This document shows positions 50,501-63,129 of a DNA stretch of 64,000 bases, in pieces. A program made the translations under genes and the position numbers. The DNA comes from Pseudoscleropodium purum. Lineage: Eukaryota; Streptophyta; Bryopsida; Hypnales; Brachytheciaceae. The stretch covers positions 19,282,001-19,346,000 of the forward strand of contig OZ017797.1 in NCBI GenBank assembly GCA_963969395.1. The letters are read 5' to 3'. The notes below the pieces were generated by a model, which worked only from the letters and a program-made list of their open reading frames with translations, did not search any database and was not told where the DNA came from. Each line of letters opens with the position of its first letter. The first letter of the stretch is position 1.

Positions 50501-53500
50501 GCGAAGTTTTCAACTCCAGAGGCTTGCATATGGTCACAGGTATTCTGAAAAGGGGGCCTCGCCATGGTGCCTCAGAATTGATACCCACAACTTCGGAGTA
50601 GTGCAAGCCTTCTTTCAAAGCTGTTGGATCCACCACGATACTGACCACATACAAATATTGTCTATGAGTCTTTCAAACTGTATCAACTGGAAACAATCCT
50701 CAGGTCCAAAAACAATATAAATGCATAGCGAGTAGCAAAGCCATGTCTGGAGAGATGGAGTACTTGAAGTTGCGACCGTTGTTGGTGAGTAACAGAAAGT
50801 CAGGACATTTGAGCCAGGATGAATCTCCACTTTCCAACTTCACGTGTTCTTCGAAGGGTACCAACATATTAAGGTTATCAGCCTCTTCAGGAAATGTGGG
50901 CTTCACGGTAATGTTCCACTGGTAGACATACAAGCAACACACCCCTCAGTATAAATTGTAAAATTTTGATTGGATGATAAAGGAAATAATGTATCCCAGT
51001 ACAAGATAATAGCAGAAGTTAAAAATACCTCACTAGCTTGACGGCAGTCAAAAGCCTCCCTTAAGTAAACCCCTCTGAGAGTGACCCCTGTTTTTTCGGA
51101 CACAAAAAAAACATAATGTCTCAAGAGATTTATCAATTGCAACAATATCTCAGAAATAATAGATGGAATAGTAAGTTGTAACATGATTGCACTCAGATTT
51201 ACATGTTTTCACAGCATGCAACTTGCAGCATAGGCAGTTAAATGATGAATTCCTCCCGAACGTCATTCATACAATAGGGACATAACCCACATACGCGGGA
51301 GTCAAATAACAACAACGAAGAACATGCCAAACTTTAAAGGTATATCTTCACATGCCAAATCCATAAGCCAGTAGGTGCCGGTAATTCATGATCAGTTCTG
51401 TACCTGAGTTGGAGCCTCGCGTAACTTCCACTTTGTAATTCACAGGTGGAAGGTCCTTGCATTTTCGCAGATATTCGTAAGTCCTGGAAGAGTTTTTAAG
51501 GTTAATACAAGAATCCTATTGTGCTTTTGACAGAGGCATAGTCAACCTGATAACCCATTAGGAAGGGGCCACTATCTACAGTAATAAACACAACCAGTTC
51601 TACCCAAGAGTCACTGCACGTCCTTACTGTTCTAATACTTCTAAGCATCTAAGCACACAGTATCGTGAGTGTTATAAAGAATATTGAAAAGACTAATCTG
51701 GAATAGAACACAACATTCAAAAGGTAGACAACAAGGTAGGCAAGTTCCAAGGGGAGGAAAGGGTGTCCAACAGCCTTACTTATCAACTTGTAAGAGACCT
51801 CGACCAATCGTCAGAGCTTCTTCCGGTACGCTATGAACCTGAGCTGCAGTATTTTCAAGTGCTTTCCTCACCACGTGTGGGCTGATGGCACGCCCTTCTG
51901 CCTGGTCAACAGGCAGCGCATTCATCACATGTCAAACAAAGTTGAGTCTGCACATCAACACAACTAGTGCCTCACACCTCACACCATATGTAACACTATG
52001 AAATCAAAATTCTCCCAACAACCATTCGTTGACATGATGCTTTGGAAGCCAATATTTCACTCTGCTAGTACCCCTAGAGACCACCACTCATTACCCCGCA
52101 AAAGGGGGCATTGTCATCTTGAAAGACATCTTCGTTGGCAAAAGAAATTACCACCAACATGATGAAAGGATCAAGAATCAGAAGAGCAGGTCAGCAACTA
52201 GACACCTCAAACTATTAAATTTATTTAATAAGTAAACTCACCTTCAGAGAGCTGAGGATCAGCGCAACGCCACCACAAGCACAAGGAGAAGACATAGATG
52301 TGCCATTCATCAACATGCGTGGTTGAAGAGTCCACTTGGGCACTGGAGCCACTGCACCACCAAGGGCACTAATACCGACCCCTAAATCCCCATCTGCTGT
52401 GGGTCCTCTGCTCGACCTGGCAACACAATAGCAAATATCAACGTCTTGCAGCAGAATATACTACTATGATAAGGTGAAAAAATTAGAATGCATTCTAAAT
52501 CGGATAACAACCAGACTAAAGATAGACAACCAAATCAATTTGCTAGAAAGAGAACTATTATTCGCTAGATATATTCATCAGAAATTCACTGATCATCATT
52601 AATCATTTTATCATTAATAAAATTTTAATGGCCCTTGTTATTTACCACGTGTACTGGACGCCCTCTGCAGGTGCCTCAACTAAAGAGTGAGCCGAGACAG
52701 CCATTGATGGAGTCACAAATGCCCCAATGGCCAAAATACTTGATGATGTGCCACCTGGGGAACCTACCGTGGTAAGTGATGGTCCATTGTTTCCAGCGCT
52801 GGAAACAAATATCACCCCATGTTTGTCAACCACCTTGCAGGACAAAGGCAAGATTGAAGTTTTAGTCGCTTGGGGGATTAAAACGTACCTTAGGAATAAA
52901 ACTCTATCATGCAGAAGGCAACAAATGTGATCACAAATTACCAAAAATAGAGAAGGGATCGTCAGTTATTTGATAACCCATGCTATGATCACCAAAATTA
53001 ATTTGAAGAGAAACGGTAGAACTCAGTCTACTACTAACAGTTCCCGGTGAAATCTTCTCAGTACGAGATACAAGCGTTTTACGGAGTAGGAAGTTGAAGC
53101 ATGTAAACTTACGAGTATCAAGATATGGAAGACACAATACGTGCCAACATGAACCTGGTTTTCTCAAAAAAAATCTGACCCTTCTCTGAAACAGAAATTT
53201 AGCAGAAAAGGTACAACATTATCTGTACCTCCTCAGCTAGTTGGACAAAACGGCCATAGTTTGGCATTGAGGTTGGCTCTCCATAACTCATGTTAATAAG
53301 ATCACACTTGGTCTGTAGATTTACACATTCAAGGCATTAAGCAACTCAGAAGCCAAACGATCGTCTCCGTGAATGAAGCTACTTACGATTAAAAGAACTG
53401 ATTTTTAGAACCAATAGGACGGTGGATGTTCATTCTAACAAGCCTTCTAAGTAAAAATTGTGAGCACTATAGCATAAATTCTGGTAACATCTAACGAAAA

Positions 53501-56500
53501 ACTAAAAAAAGCACGCAGAGGCTCATGATATAATAATTAGAGGTGCATCAAGAGGATGTCTTGCATACTGCATAACTTAGAACCCTCTGTAACTTCCGCC
53601 CTGGAGAAAGATCTGAGACTTTAAGGACTCAGGCTGAATATCAGGTACTGGTTGAACAACAAGAGAAAATGCGACTTCCAACTGACCCAAAGTAATGTGA
53701 AGAAGCTTACCTCAACCACGGCTATGAGGGCGCGAACTAGGCCAGTGCCTATTTCCATCGAACCAAGTCGAGTATCACCAATCTTGCAAGAAACGATCTG
53801 GGCTCCTGGTGCTACTCCATTCAAGAGTGGTTCCTGTTAAAAAAAAAAGGTAGTGACCATGGACCACACCTGCTGTTATGATTGTTCAGAGTATTCCAAT
53901 ATCTCTTAAACATTGCAATATCAAAAGTTGGCAGTATGTTTTCAATAGGCATGCAAATATAGCGAATAACACATATGGTTAAGTGGCTATTAAGTATAAA
54001 CGCCCAAGAGTATCAGTAATAAAGACGCGAACCTCAGGGTGGTGAGCGGCAGTGATTCCGGCAACATGTGTGCCATGAGGAGAGCAGTCAGTAACGATAC
54101 TGAGCACATTTCCATCATCGAAAATATTTAAGACGTAACTGCAAGCGTCCATCCGCGTGAAGATTCCATATCCGCGCTCAATCCTGCAATCCAGGTGCAT
54201 ACCCAGGATGTTAGTAAGTCAAATACTTTTAAAGGAACCCAGCAGTTGCACTACTGTTAGTGGTACTAATCATACTAACATCTTAGATCATCAAATCAAA
54301 GAAGTGCGCTCAAACCTAACCAAATCAACCCAACGTCGTTGAAAAGGATGGGATATAGACACGAGGGAAACTTATTTCAAAGAAATCAAAATACTAAATT
54401 AGGCGATTCAAAACCTGTAGTTGGTCAAAGGAATGCAATCAGCAAGCTTTCCGAGGCCAGTTTCTTCTTCCATATCTTGAGTGTCCAATGCAGCTCTCCA
54501 TACATCCCCATCATGCCAGACTACAGCATCAATAACTGGTCCATTGTCTTCGTAACTCTGGAGAAAATAAATGAACCCGCTTACTTCCATGATTGACAAA
54601 AAATACAAATGGTTCTTAAACACCTCGTCAGTTAGAGAGGAAAAAACAAACGAAGTACCACGAAGTATTTCTCAGTTTCTTAGTGCGTGATGCCAGGACC
54701 AGTGTTCCCTCCTAAACATGAAGTTCTTACTGTCTTGCTATCATATTTCAGTACCACCTAGGGAAGGGAGACTTATCTGAAAACAAAAAGCCTTTAATCT
54801 GCGATGTGGTCAACATGAATCTAACACAAATGGGGCAAAGATGAATCGCAACAATTGAAACAAGAGGAGAGAAGAAATCAGGTGCAGAATTTATACATCA
54901 GATTGTTTCTGTAGAAGATCAACTCGGTTTTGAAGATCCTCCCGAGTTTTCTTGAGAGATGGATCACTGGTTTGAGGGTGCTTCTGTTATAAGAATATCA
55001 AGAATGTCATTTAAAAGATATTCAAGATCTTCTTCTCTTTGTGAGACCGAACAAATAAAAATAAATACTCTAGAAATAAATTCAACAGGACAATGCTATG
55101 GACCACAATGCTTCTGATTAGAGATCATGTGCGATGCGACGAACTAGGTGGCCCGCCATGGTCCAAAAAGAAGACTCACCGCATCAAAGGCAGTAAGCTG
55201 ACGGAGTGCAGCAGTTTGTAACTCCCTTTGCTTCTCATCCCATTTCTTTTTTCGTTCTCCCTACATACGAAAGCACAAAACTCAGTCAAAAGCGCCAAAT
55301 AAGTATTATTTCTATATAACAATTACCAATGGCAACCCTCAAAGAAATTTGTAAACAATTAACAAAGTCAAGGTTGGCATATACCTCGAGACGAGCGGTG
55401 AGGGTATCAGTGAACAGCGAGAAAGCTAACTTATAGCCTACCCTCCATTCCCCTGTGGGATTTTTCCACTCTTTGTTCACTTGAAGCCGGGCCCCTAGGC
55501 AATGAAAAAACCAAGCAAAATTCAGTTACTTTCTGACTTTTCCATTGACATAAATGCGCGCACAAACAGCTAGGACGAATTTAACTTAATGACTCCTTGG
55601 AACTTCTAACCGTCCCCAGCATTTGCGGAAGTTGATCAGGTATCGAATGAACAAGCGGTAAGTTACACATTCAAATCACCCATAAGAAAGTCTCGATTTT
55701 TAACATGATACTCCGACAAAAATTGTAACACCTTCGTTCAGTTCCTGGCTTACACACTTCAACAACTATTTACTCTGTTAAAGCAATTAATATTGAGCAA
55801 GAAATCTCATAGGTTGGCGTGGAGGAAACCTGAGGCTCCCGTAACAAACCCGTCAGCATCGGATTTTACAATCGTGGAAGTGTCCACGTCTCCACTTCCA
55901 GTGCTGCATTTATAGAAACACCAAATACAGGCGAAGGAAATTTTAGTATAAGAATGGCTAAACCCTAAAACCCAAACCCTAAAAATGTTCTTTGAATGGA
56001 AAGAAAAATAATTTAGTTTGATCTTTCTTGCACTCATTTTCACGCTTACCAATCGAGAACGTCAATGACCTTGGGTTTTCCGTCTGTTGTCACTTGCAAA
56101 CCAGCAGCTGCAGGGTCTACTCCAGAATCTGCATCATCGAAACACGATGAATCAATGAGAAACATATTCAACAAATCACTTCTTCACCGCATGCATCCAA
56201 AATCTCCGTTACACCTTGGAATTCCCCAGAGATACAACACCGAACTACAGTGCCTTTCTACCTAAAGCCAATTATAAGAGCTCTGCCCCACACAGCCTCA
56301 AAGGCACTCACTTGAAGGGTTATAAACGACAGAAGCATTCATAATTTATGCATGTTGAGACTATATAAATTATGATAACTTAATGACAAATATAAGCCAG
56401 GTCTAAATCCATTTCAATTTCTCAACATAGCTCACCAAAAATTGCGATTTTGACACCCCTTCCATCATAATGAGGATGCTCTTCAAGAAATCGTACAGCT

Positions 56501-57407
56501 CCAATCTCCCTTTTCGGCATAAGCCCCTCTAGAAAGTGCGACTCTGAATCCGAGGAGCTTTTGAGCTCTGTCGGGTGAGACCCCCCAGAAGAATACATCT
56601 CCTCAACTTTACTATCGTCGAAGGTAGGAGAATAGGTTTCTTGGCTTCCAAAGAATGAAAAACTTCGCGAAAAATCTTGATTACGAAGATCCCGATTGCT
56701 GGAAAACCATCCGCTCTGTGAATCCTGCTCCTTGAAATTCTTCCTTATGGCTGCCCTCAGGCTATGTTGGGGATAAACCCCTGCACAACCAACAAATCGT
56801 CAGGACCAGGCACCTAAACCCTAAGACCTCTGTACTGAGACACAGAGCTCAGAAATACGGTTGTGCACTGCGTATGTATACATGAATCACATAATTCACG
56901 GTTGCATTCTTAACGATGCAACGAACCTCCAAGTGCTGCAGAAAACAACATTTGCTAACTCACAGCGAAGATTGATTGGCTTCCAGATTCACGGAACAAT
57001 ATGGCACAAACTTATTCCCAAGCTCCCAGTATCTGCAATCATTTCGTCACTTTGGTTCTTTAATACTAAACACTAAACCTTAGGTTATCACAATTGAGCA
57101 AGCCAACACAACAGATCCATCCAGGTCTTTTCCAACCAGATGAACAGATGTAGCTCACACCTCTCTTTGCATTTTGTCTGCTCAGTGCCAATGCAGACAC
57201 CCTGAAACCCTTCACCTGCTGCCGACTTTGGGCAACTGGAAGCCCACACCATCTGTACACGCAGCCTTTCCTAGCTTTCAACTTCAAACCGTACGCAGAC
57301 CTCAGACTGTTCCATGAGGAAGAAGCTATAACAGGGTATGATTGCACCGGTCCATACCAGCGATGGTCTCTTGAGGCAATAAGATTCTCAACGTGCCCAG
57401 ACAACAT
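44551..57407 (-). CDS. TPP2: Tripeptidyl peptidase II (subtilisin-like serine peptidase)
   Basis: Giant cytosolic exopeptidase that removes N-terminal tripeptides downstream of the proteasome. I join 35 exons in phase to 1457 residues: 57407-57161, 56780-56436, 56128-56050, 55903-55830, 55494-55385, 55260-55180, 54983-54897, 54557-54415, 54183-54033, 53833-53711, 53312-53229, 52833-52646, 52416-52242, 51901-51780, 51483-51404, 51087-51029, 50918-50764, 50640-50462, 50259-49976, 49875-49747, 49452-49352, 49078-48961, 48658-48579, 48326-48254, 48017-47932, 47788-47737, 47400-47266, 47009-46941, 46524-46432, 46291-46196, 45983-45885, 45677-45573, 45294-45240, 45043-44886, 44709-44551. The active site is intact: Asp198 (FDSGVDP), His425 (SPHGTHVAG), Asn523 (SSAGNNGP), Ser611 (NGTSMSSP). 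It ends [12 protein letters not shown] as plant homologues do. An in-frame stop three codons before ATG 57407 fixes the start. The first ~80 residues are basic and serine-rich and may be a plastid targeting leader. Exon 34 could begin at a second AAG six codons later. Confidence 0.93.
55959..55985. promoter_or_regulatory. Telo-box cluster in a 5' intron of the peptidase gene
   Basis: AAACCCTAAAA occurs twice within 27 bases on the plus strand. Further AAACCCTAA-type copies lie near 56817 and 57737, close to the first exon. Telo-boxes are common in plant 5' regions of growth-related genes; here the orientation and role are uncertain. Confidence 0.35.
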
Positions 57408-59916
57408 AGCCTAAAAGTCTGAGCAGAATCAAACGGTAGAGCAGACGCGAGTCGAACGTGGCATTCTGGGAGGAATATAACCACAGACGTCAGACAATAC
57501 AAATGCAGTCAGGTGCAGAGTACGAAAACCAGACCGACGACTCCAAAAAATGCGACACCAAGAAATTCGAGACCAAAGACGCTCTGGTGTACCAATTATC
57601 GTGCCCACGGTAAACCGACGGGTAGCCAAGTGCGGAGCGGATAACGACCCAAGAAACAAAGAATCATTACGTACTCCAGAAGGGAAATTAGTACAAGCTA
57701 TTTTTGGTATTCAAATAGCTGTGCAAAAGAACCGCAAAACCCTAAAACAGGTGAAAAAGTCTCTAAAAAGGAGAACTGCTAATTTCTATGAATTAATTGC
57801 GCTTTGGAACTGATTGGCATCTTCAAACCCTGCGATTCATTCGAGGTCCATCAAGGTCCACCGCTTATGATCCGCTTATCAACTGTGAGCTGGACCTGAG
57901 GTATCAACAAGGCGACAGAAACGGACCACAGCCTATTGCGATGGCAGTGCTGATGAAAGGCAGCTGCTTCCATGATTCGTCCCTGGCACGAGCTAGTTCA
58001 TCGCACCCTAGTTGTCTTCAGATTACCTCAACTTTCAAGGGCAGCATTCTAATATTCTGCATTTTTCAACGAATCCAATGAAGAAGAGACCCTATCCTAA
58101 GAGCAAAAAGGCTCTCAGCAAGTTGGCAGTCCCGACTCAATGCCCGGGAAATGAAGGAGCAATCAGAAACAATGAACGAAATACATTTTGGAATGCAAGC
58201 CATTTTCGAAACTTAAACGGAATCAAGAGAATTAGCCCCGGGACTTACAAATCACAAATTCGCGACCGGAGCCACGACCAATCTCCGCACTTCACAATCT
58301 AACAGCTCGAAACCACGCAACCTCCGATGGACAAAGAAGAGCTAACAAATGTGCGACGACCACCACGAGCGTGAATTGAGAGGAATGAAAGCGATCCTGC
58401 ACGAGAAACGAGACGATCGCAGCCAGAGTGGACGACGCAAGGACAAAGAGAATGCGCGGCAGATGCGTCCTGTCAGTCGCCCGCTTGCCTGCTCTCTACT
58501 CTCTCTGAAATTACCCGTACTGTATCATATACTTGTCCTTCTCTTTGCTGTCGCCCAAAGCTTGTGAGAACTTAAACCTCACTTCAAGTGCACATCCCTT
58601 TTGGTTGAAGTCCCAGTCTCCTAGATCCTAAACATTCGTCACCTCGACCGGCCACCTTGTCTTGGTCTCCAGACCTAACTTCAAGTTCCTTTCTACTTTT
58701 GGAGAATATTGGCATCTAGTCTTGGTCCATCTACAATTAAACAGGAAGTCCGTCCTCGAGATCTCGATCGGGACGTGAGGAAGGCTCTCATCTCTGCTAT
58801 TGACGACAAAGCCACCACATACGTTATGTAAAATCACTTGATAAAACACTTGAGCAAATAACTTACACGCCACCCGTGTGACCATCTCTCACGTTTCCAG
58901 TGACGGATTTCCTTCCCTTCGAGTCGACGTGGCAGCAAGTTCATACGACCAGCACAAATAATTATTACCAATAGCTTCTTTATAAGTTATTACAATTCTG
59001 TATTCAAAGCACAATTATGATGGCAGACTCTAAGAAATGTCTCAAGCTGAACACCATAAGCATACAGGATGAGTACAAAAGTAGACTAAAAGTATTTCAT
59101 CACGTCTCAAATATATAAGTTCTGTACCGAGTCTTGTAATTCTCGGTTCCATGTTAATTATAAGTTTGCAAAACATGAGTACTACGATGAGGGCCACCAT
59201 TAAAGTCCTCCATCGCCTTATTGCGTTTTCTTCTCCTACAACTCTCAAAACAGACCGGATTGCCCAGCTCTTCTTCAATATGCTGTAATTTAAGCAACCT
59301 ATACTGTTTGTTCCTTATTCATGCTATCAATATCCACCTTCATGGCATACAACTCAAGAGCCTACCTTTATTCTAACTTCCTTTGAGAATCAACTATAAG
59401 CAACAAACCCCTGAGCTTTCTCTTAGTTGCTTCAAGACATACACTGCCTCGCCTGATGAAGTACCTGGACTGTTCAAATTATGATGCACCCGGTAGCATG
59501 AGCAAATGGCTGCAATTTCAACTCCGGATGTGCACCAACAAACACAATTCTTGTGTGAATGACCAAGTTCTAGTGTCCACAACTACACCAAAATCCCAAC
59601 AATGCTCTCACCGTGAATCCTCCCGATCAGCAAGAGATCATCTTCATGAAGCTGGATTAGGTTTTGTCGTCTTCAACCACAGTTTCTTCAAAAGTCGTCC
59701 CATTCCCTCAGCATAATTAGATATAAGTACATCCGTAGTAACATGTTCTAAAGAAGGAGAACGAAAATCTCATAAAAGGAGCCAATAAACTAAGCCTGTG
59801 TATGTGTCACCTCAATTGTATACATGCAGTGTTGAACTGCTGATCATCACGAGTCGCGTCCAGCATAGCTTCAAAATTTGCAATGGAGTAAGCTTCTTGT
59901 GATTACGGCTCGAGGC
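57408..59916. other. Promoter of the peptidase gene and 3' flank of the KH-RING gene
   Basis: Moderate-GC sequence without a supported gene. The part next to 57407 should hold the 5' UTR and promoter of tripeptidyl peptidase II; several plus-strand frames (57550-58567) look like chance. The part above about 59000 is probably 3' UTR of the next gene. No domain was recognised. Confidence 0.45.
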
Positions 59917-62900
59917 TTAGACTGATGCCCCCGGGATCCAATTCCACATGTTGTAATTAGAGGCGTTGAGGTTGTTGGGAATGTCGACGATGTCTGGTGT
60001 TACGGGCTTTGCGCCTCGTGGGTGGAAGGCCACAATTGGCTGACGGCAGAGAGGGCAGGTCAGCAGACCTCCCACACAAGAGAAGCAAAACAAGTTGTGC
60101 CCACATGGCTGCAACACCACCACTTAAGCGTCAGTCATACAGTTAAGATACTCTCTGCTCGCAGTCCTGAACAAGATTTACATGATCTCCCATATTATAT
60201 AGAAGTCACTGAGGATGGTAAGCGTAGAATATTTGGTATTTGATGGAAGAAAGGGGAAACGGTGTACCACAAGATTGACGCTGGCGGGGTGCTCAAGGCA
60301 AACAATACAGAGGTTGTCATTCGCATCCTCCTGCAAAGGAGAAGCTTCATACAAGTTGCACTCTGGCATCTCTCGATTAGCCCAGGAAAAATTGGGCAAA
60401 CTCTCGCGTAGAAAGTCACAGTGAGGAAAATCAAATGGCGTGTACGGTGTGGTGGCATCCAAGAATATGCAGTTGCTATCTCCGTCAGATCTGTCATCTG
60501 AGGGTGAAATTGGGAGTGGCAACCCGCCATCCCCAAAAAAGAACAAGCTAGGACCCAACTGAAACCCTGGAGCAGCTGCTGCTGGCTGGCCTGCTCTTGC
60601 CTCGGGACTTGGATCTACCCAGAGGCTATTATTCTCCATGTGATTATTCTTGGAATTTACCAAAGTTTGGCCGTGGTGATGAAGGATGCTACTAGTGTCA
60701 TTATTGTTGGTGATGCAGTTAGAATTGATGTTGTTGCTTATTGACCGGTTGTGTTGGAGGAGACGCTGCTCGAGGCGCACTTGTTGCAGAGCTTGCTCTA
60801 AGGAAGCTACAGATTGTTGCAGCCCATGGTCGAGGAGCTCAAACTCCGAAGCACAATCGCGACCGTGCTCCAGCTCTGGACTCTGTAACCCCATTAGCTG
60901 TCTATCAACCTGCAGACATAAGGTTAAGGGAAGTGAGTGTTTGTCGCAATTACTAATGAATCCATACCCACGATGGAGTGGATCCAGGCAATGTCTGATG
61001 GCATGATGCGTGGCTTGCATGTGTGATTCTGGTCACTGATCTTAGCAATAATTTAGGTCTACGCGGAATGAATTGACTATAACCATCACCTGGGGTTGCC
61101 AATCAAAGAAGACGCGCGATTGATGAGAAATGTCGCCGTGGTCCTGACCATGGCAATCACCTGTTTTCTCTCTTGTCGCGACCTGCCCCTACATGCAAAG
61201 AAACATTCGTGTAATCAGAGATCGGATAATTTCCGCGTTATCGATACGACTCTACCTGTGGTGGCTGATCGGCGATGGTAGTCAAAGAACCAAATTACAA
61301 TGTAAGCGCAGTACCTGGGTTGCCTCCAGCAAGGATGAGTGAGCTTGTTGTTTTTGTTGTTGGGCGGCGGCAACAGATTGCACTTGGTGTTGTTGTTGCT
61401 GTAAGTGTTGCAACCAGACGTGAGGCGGAAACGGTGCAGCAGTTCCTACGGGACCATTTAGTTGTGATCCTGGTCCATCCTCTGCCTTGGGTGATTGCTC
61501 ATTGCCGTTGTTGGCGAAGGCCTTGCGAGGTGGAGGCTGGTAGTAAAATTCTACTCCACTTATGACATGTTCTCGCTGAACAAATTCGCCCCGGCGCTTG
61601 CACTCGCAAAGATCTTTATACTTCGCCACGGCTTGCTCAATTAATGCAACTGCTGCCTGGACCACGGCCTTTTTGCCTTGGATACGGAAAAGCCGAATAG
61701 GAATTGAATCCGGTCTAGATGCAAAACCACAAAAAGTTAACAAGGTGCGCATCACTGGCCTTCACCAGGGAGCCACGAAGTGCTGGACTCTTCAGACGGG
61801 CTTGAAGCTAGGAATTACCGGCAAGAATCAGTCCATGATTGCACGATTGCGCCCGTCACTTGCCCAATCAATCTGGCGCTAATTCCTCTGGCTCCAATCA
61901 CAAACCCCGCAGCCAGCAGGGTCACTCTCATCAAAGCTTGTGTTCTGGCAGCCTGGTAGTCCGTGCTCACCACACGGTGATCTTCAGATGGCAACATCGG
62001 TTGTCCTCCGCCTTGAGCATCAACAATTGTGCTGCCACTACGAGGTCCACGAGCAAGACGACGCCGACTCTCAACAGCTGCTCGCATACTCTGTTTTGGA
62101 TGTTGCTTCTTTGTAGTCGCGCCTTTTCCCCCCTGCATCATTGCAATTGTGTCTGAAGTAATCAGCTCGTGCGCAAAACCTCTTTAAGAGACAAAAAGCA
62201 ATGGCCAAGTATTTAACCTATTCTTCAAGCATCTACTAAGAATTCGCGACCGAGAATTTGTGCTTGCACCTACCCCAGACCAGATTAAGCCATGGCTGGT
62301 TGGCTTGGAAAAATCCCAGGGTGTGGAAGGGAGGCCATTGTCGACGTCTCCTTGAAGCTGTCGGCGCCGAGCCTGTGAAGGGGGCGAGTCAACGGCGTCA
62401 GGTCGGCCTTGTTTGAGTCGTCGCATATGTTGGTGGTGGTCTACTAATGCAATGTTATCAATGTCCTGCATCGATAGGGTCATGTGTAAGGCACTCACAT
62501 CATCAAAGCAAACAATCATGACCTCATGATATGATTCTACCTTTCAAACCACTGGCGTGAACACCATCATGTTCTGTCTGCACTGCCGGATCGGATCCGT
62601 ATTTGGCAAACTACTCGCATAACCGTTTAAGCACTTCCGTAACGGCAAGTACTCAACTTATTGAACGCTCAGGAAAATACAATTTCAAGGAAGTGAACTA
62701 ATGGCGGATCTCAACATTCTAACTTTCCTAATATAAACCGGTCTCTTAATAGGAAAGGCCACTTGTCCATCAGATTGGACTTAGCAAATAGCACTATAAG
62801 CGCGTGCATGTCAGGGTTTGATCGCTGGAATAAAATGTAAGATGTATGGGACTCAAAAACTGCCGGCATTGGAGACAAATGAGAAGAGAGGAGTAGAGTT

Positions 62901-63088
62901 GGAAGGGGAAGCACCGAACGCCGTTGCTGCTGGTGGTGGCGATCTTGGTCGTCAATAGCTCCACGCTGCTGCTGCAGCTTGAGCGCTCGAGCACCTTGGG
63001 ACTTCCGGTGCTTGGACTTCTTGAGAGACCAGCCACATCCGGACGATGCCTCAGAAGTAGAAACGCATGTAGTCGAGGCAGACTCCAT
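59917..63088 (-). CDS. KH-domain RING-finger protein, MEX-3-like architecture
   Basis: Predicted RNA-binding E3 ubiquitin ligase. Exons 62465-62274, 62132-61819, 61714-61315, 60909-60268 and 60108-59917 join in phase. A first exon from ATG 63088 (MESASTTCVSTSEASSG) ends at a weak donor, tentatively 62915, or 62861; about 637 residues in total. The KH domain spans exons 3 and 4: MRVTLLAAGFVIGARGISAR with the GxxG loop as GARG, LIGQVTGAIVQSW, then IPIRLFRIQGKKAVVQAAVA. After Gln-, His- and Asn-rich low complexity comes a C-terminal C3HC4 RING split by an intron: CIVCLEHPASVNLV, then PCGHNLFCFSCVGG and LLTCPLCRQPI. All eight metal ligands are present. The PCGHNLFC core is also the core of animal MEX-3 RINGs. 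Only one KH is seen, whereas MEX-3 proteins have two. The start exon is the least certain part. Confidence 0.82.
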
Positions 63089-63129
63089 GGATCATCATCC
63101 TGTGAAGCCTAAGCAGCAGCAACTCCTGT

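Noticed and set aside
57550..58567. Overlapping plus-strand frames between TPP2 and the KH-RING gene
   Set aside because: They are short, lack domains and lie where the minus-strand TPP2 promoter and leader should be.
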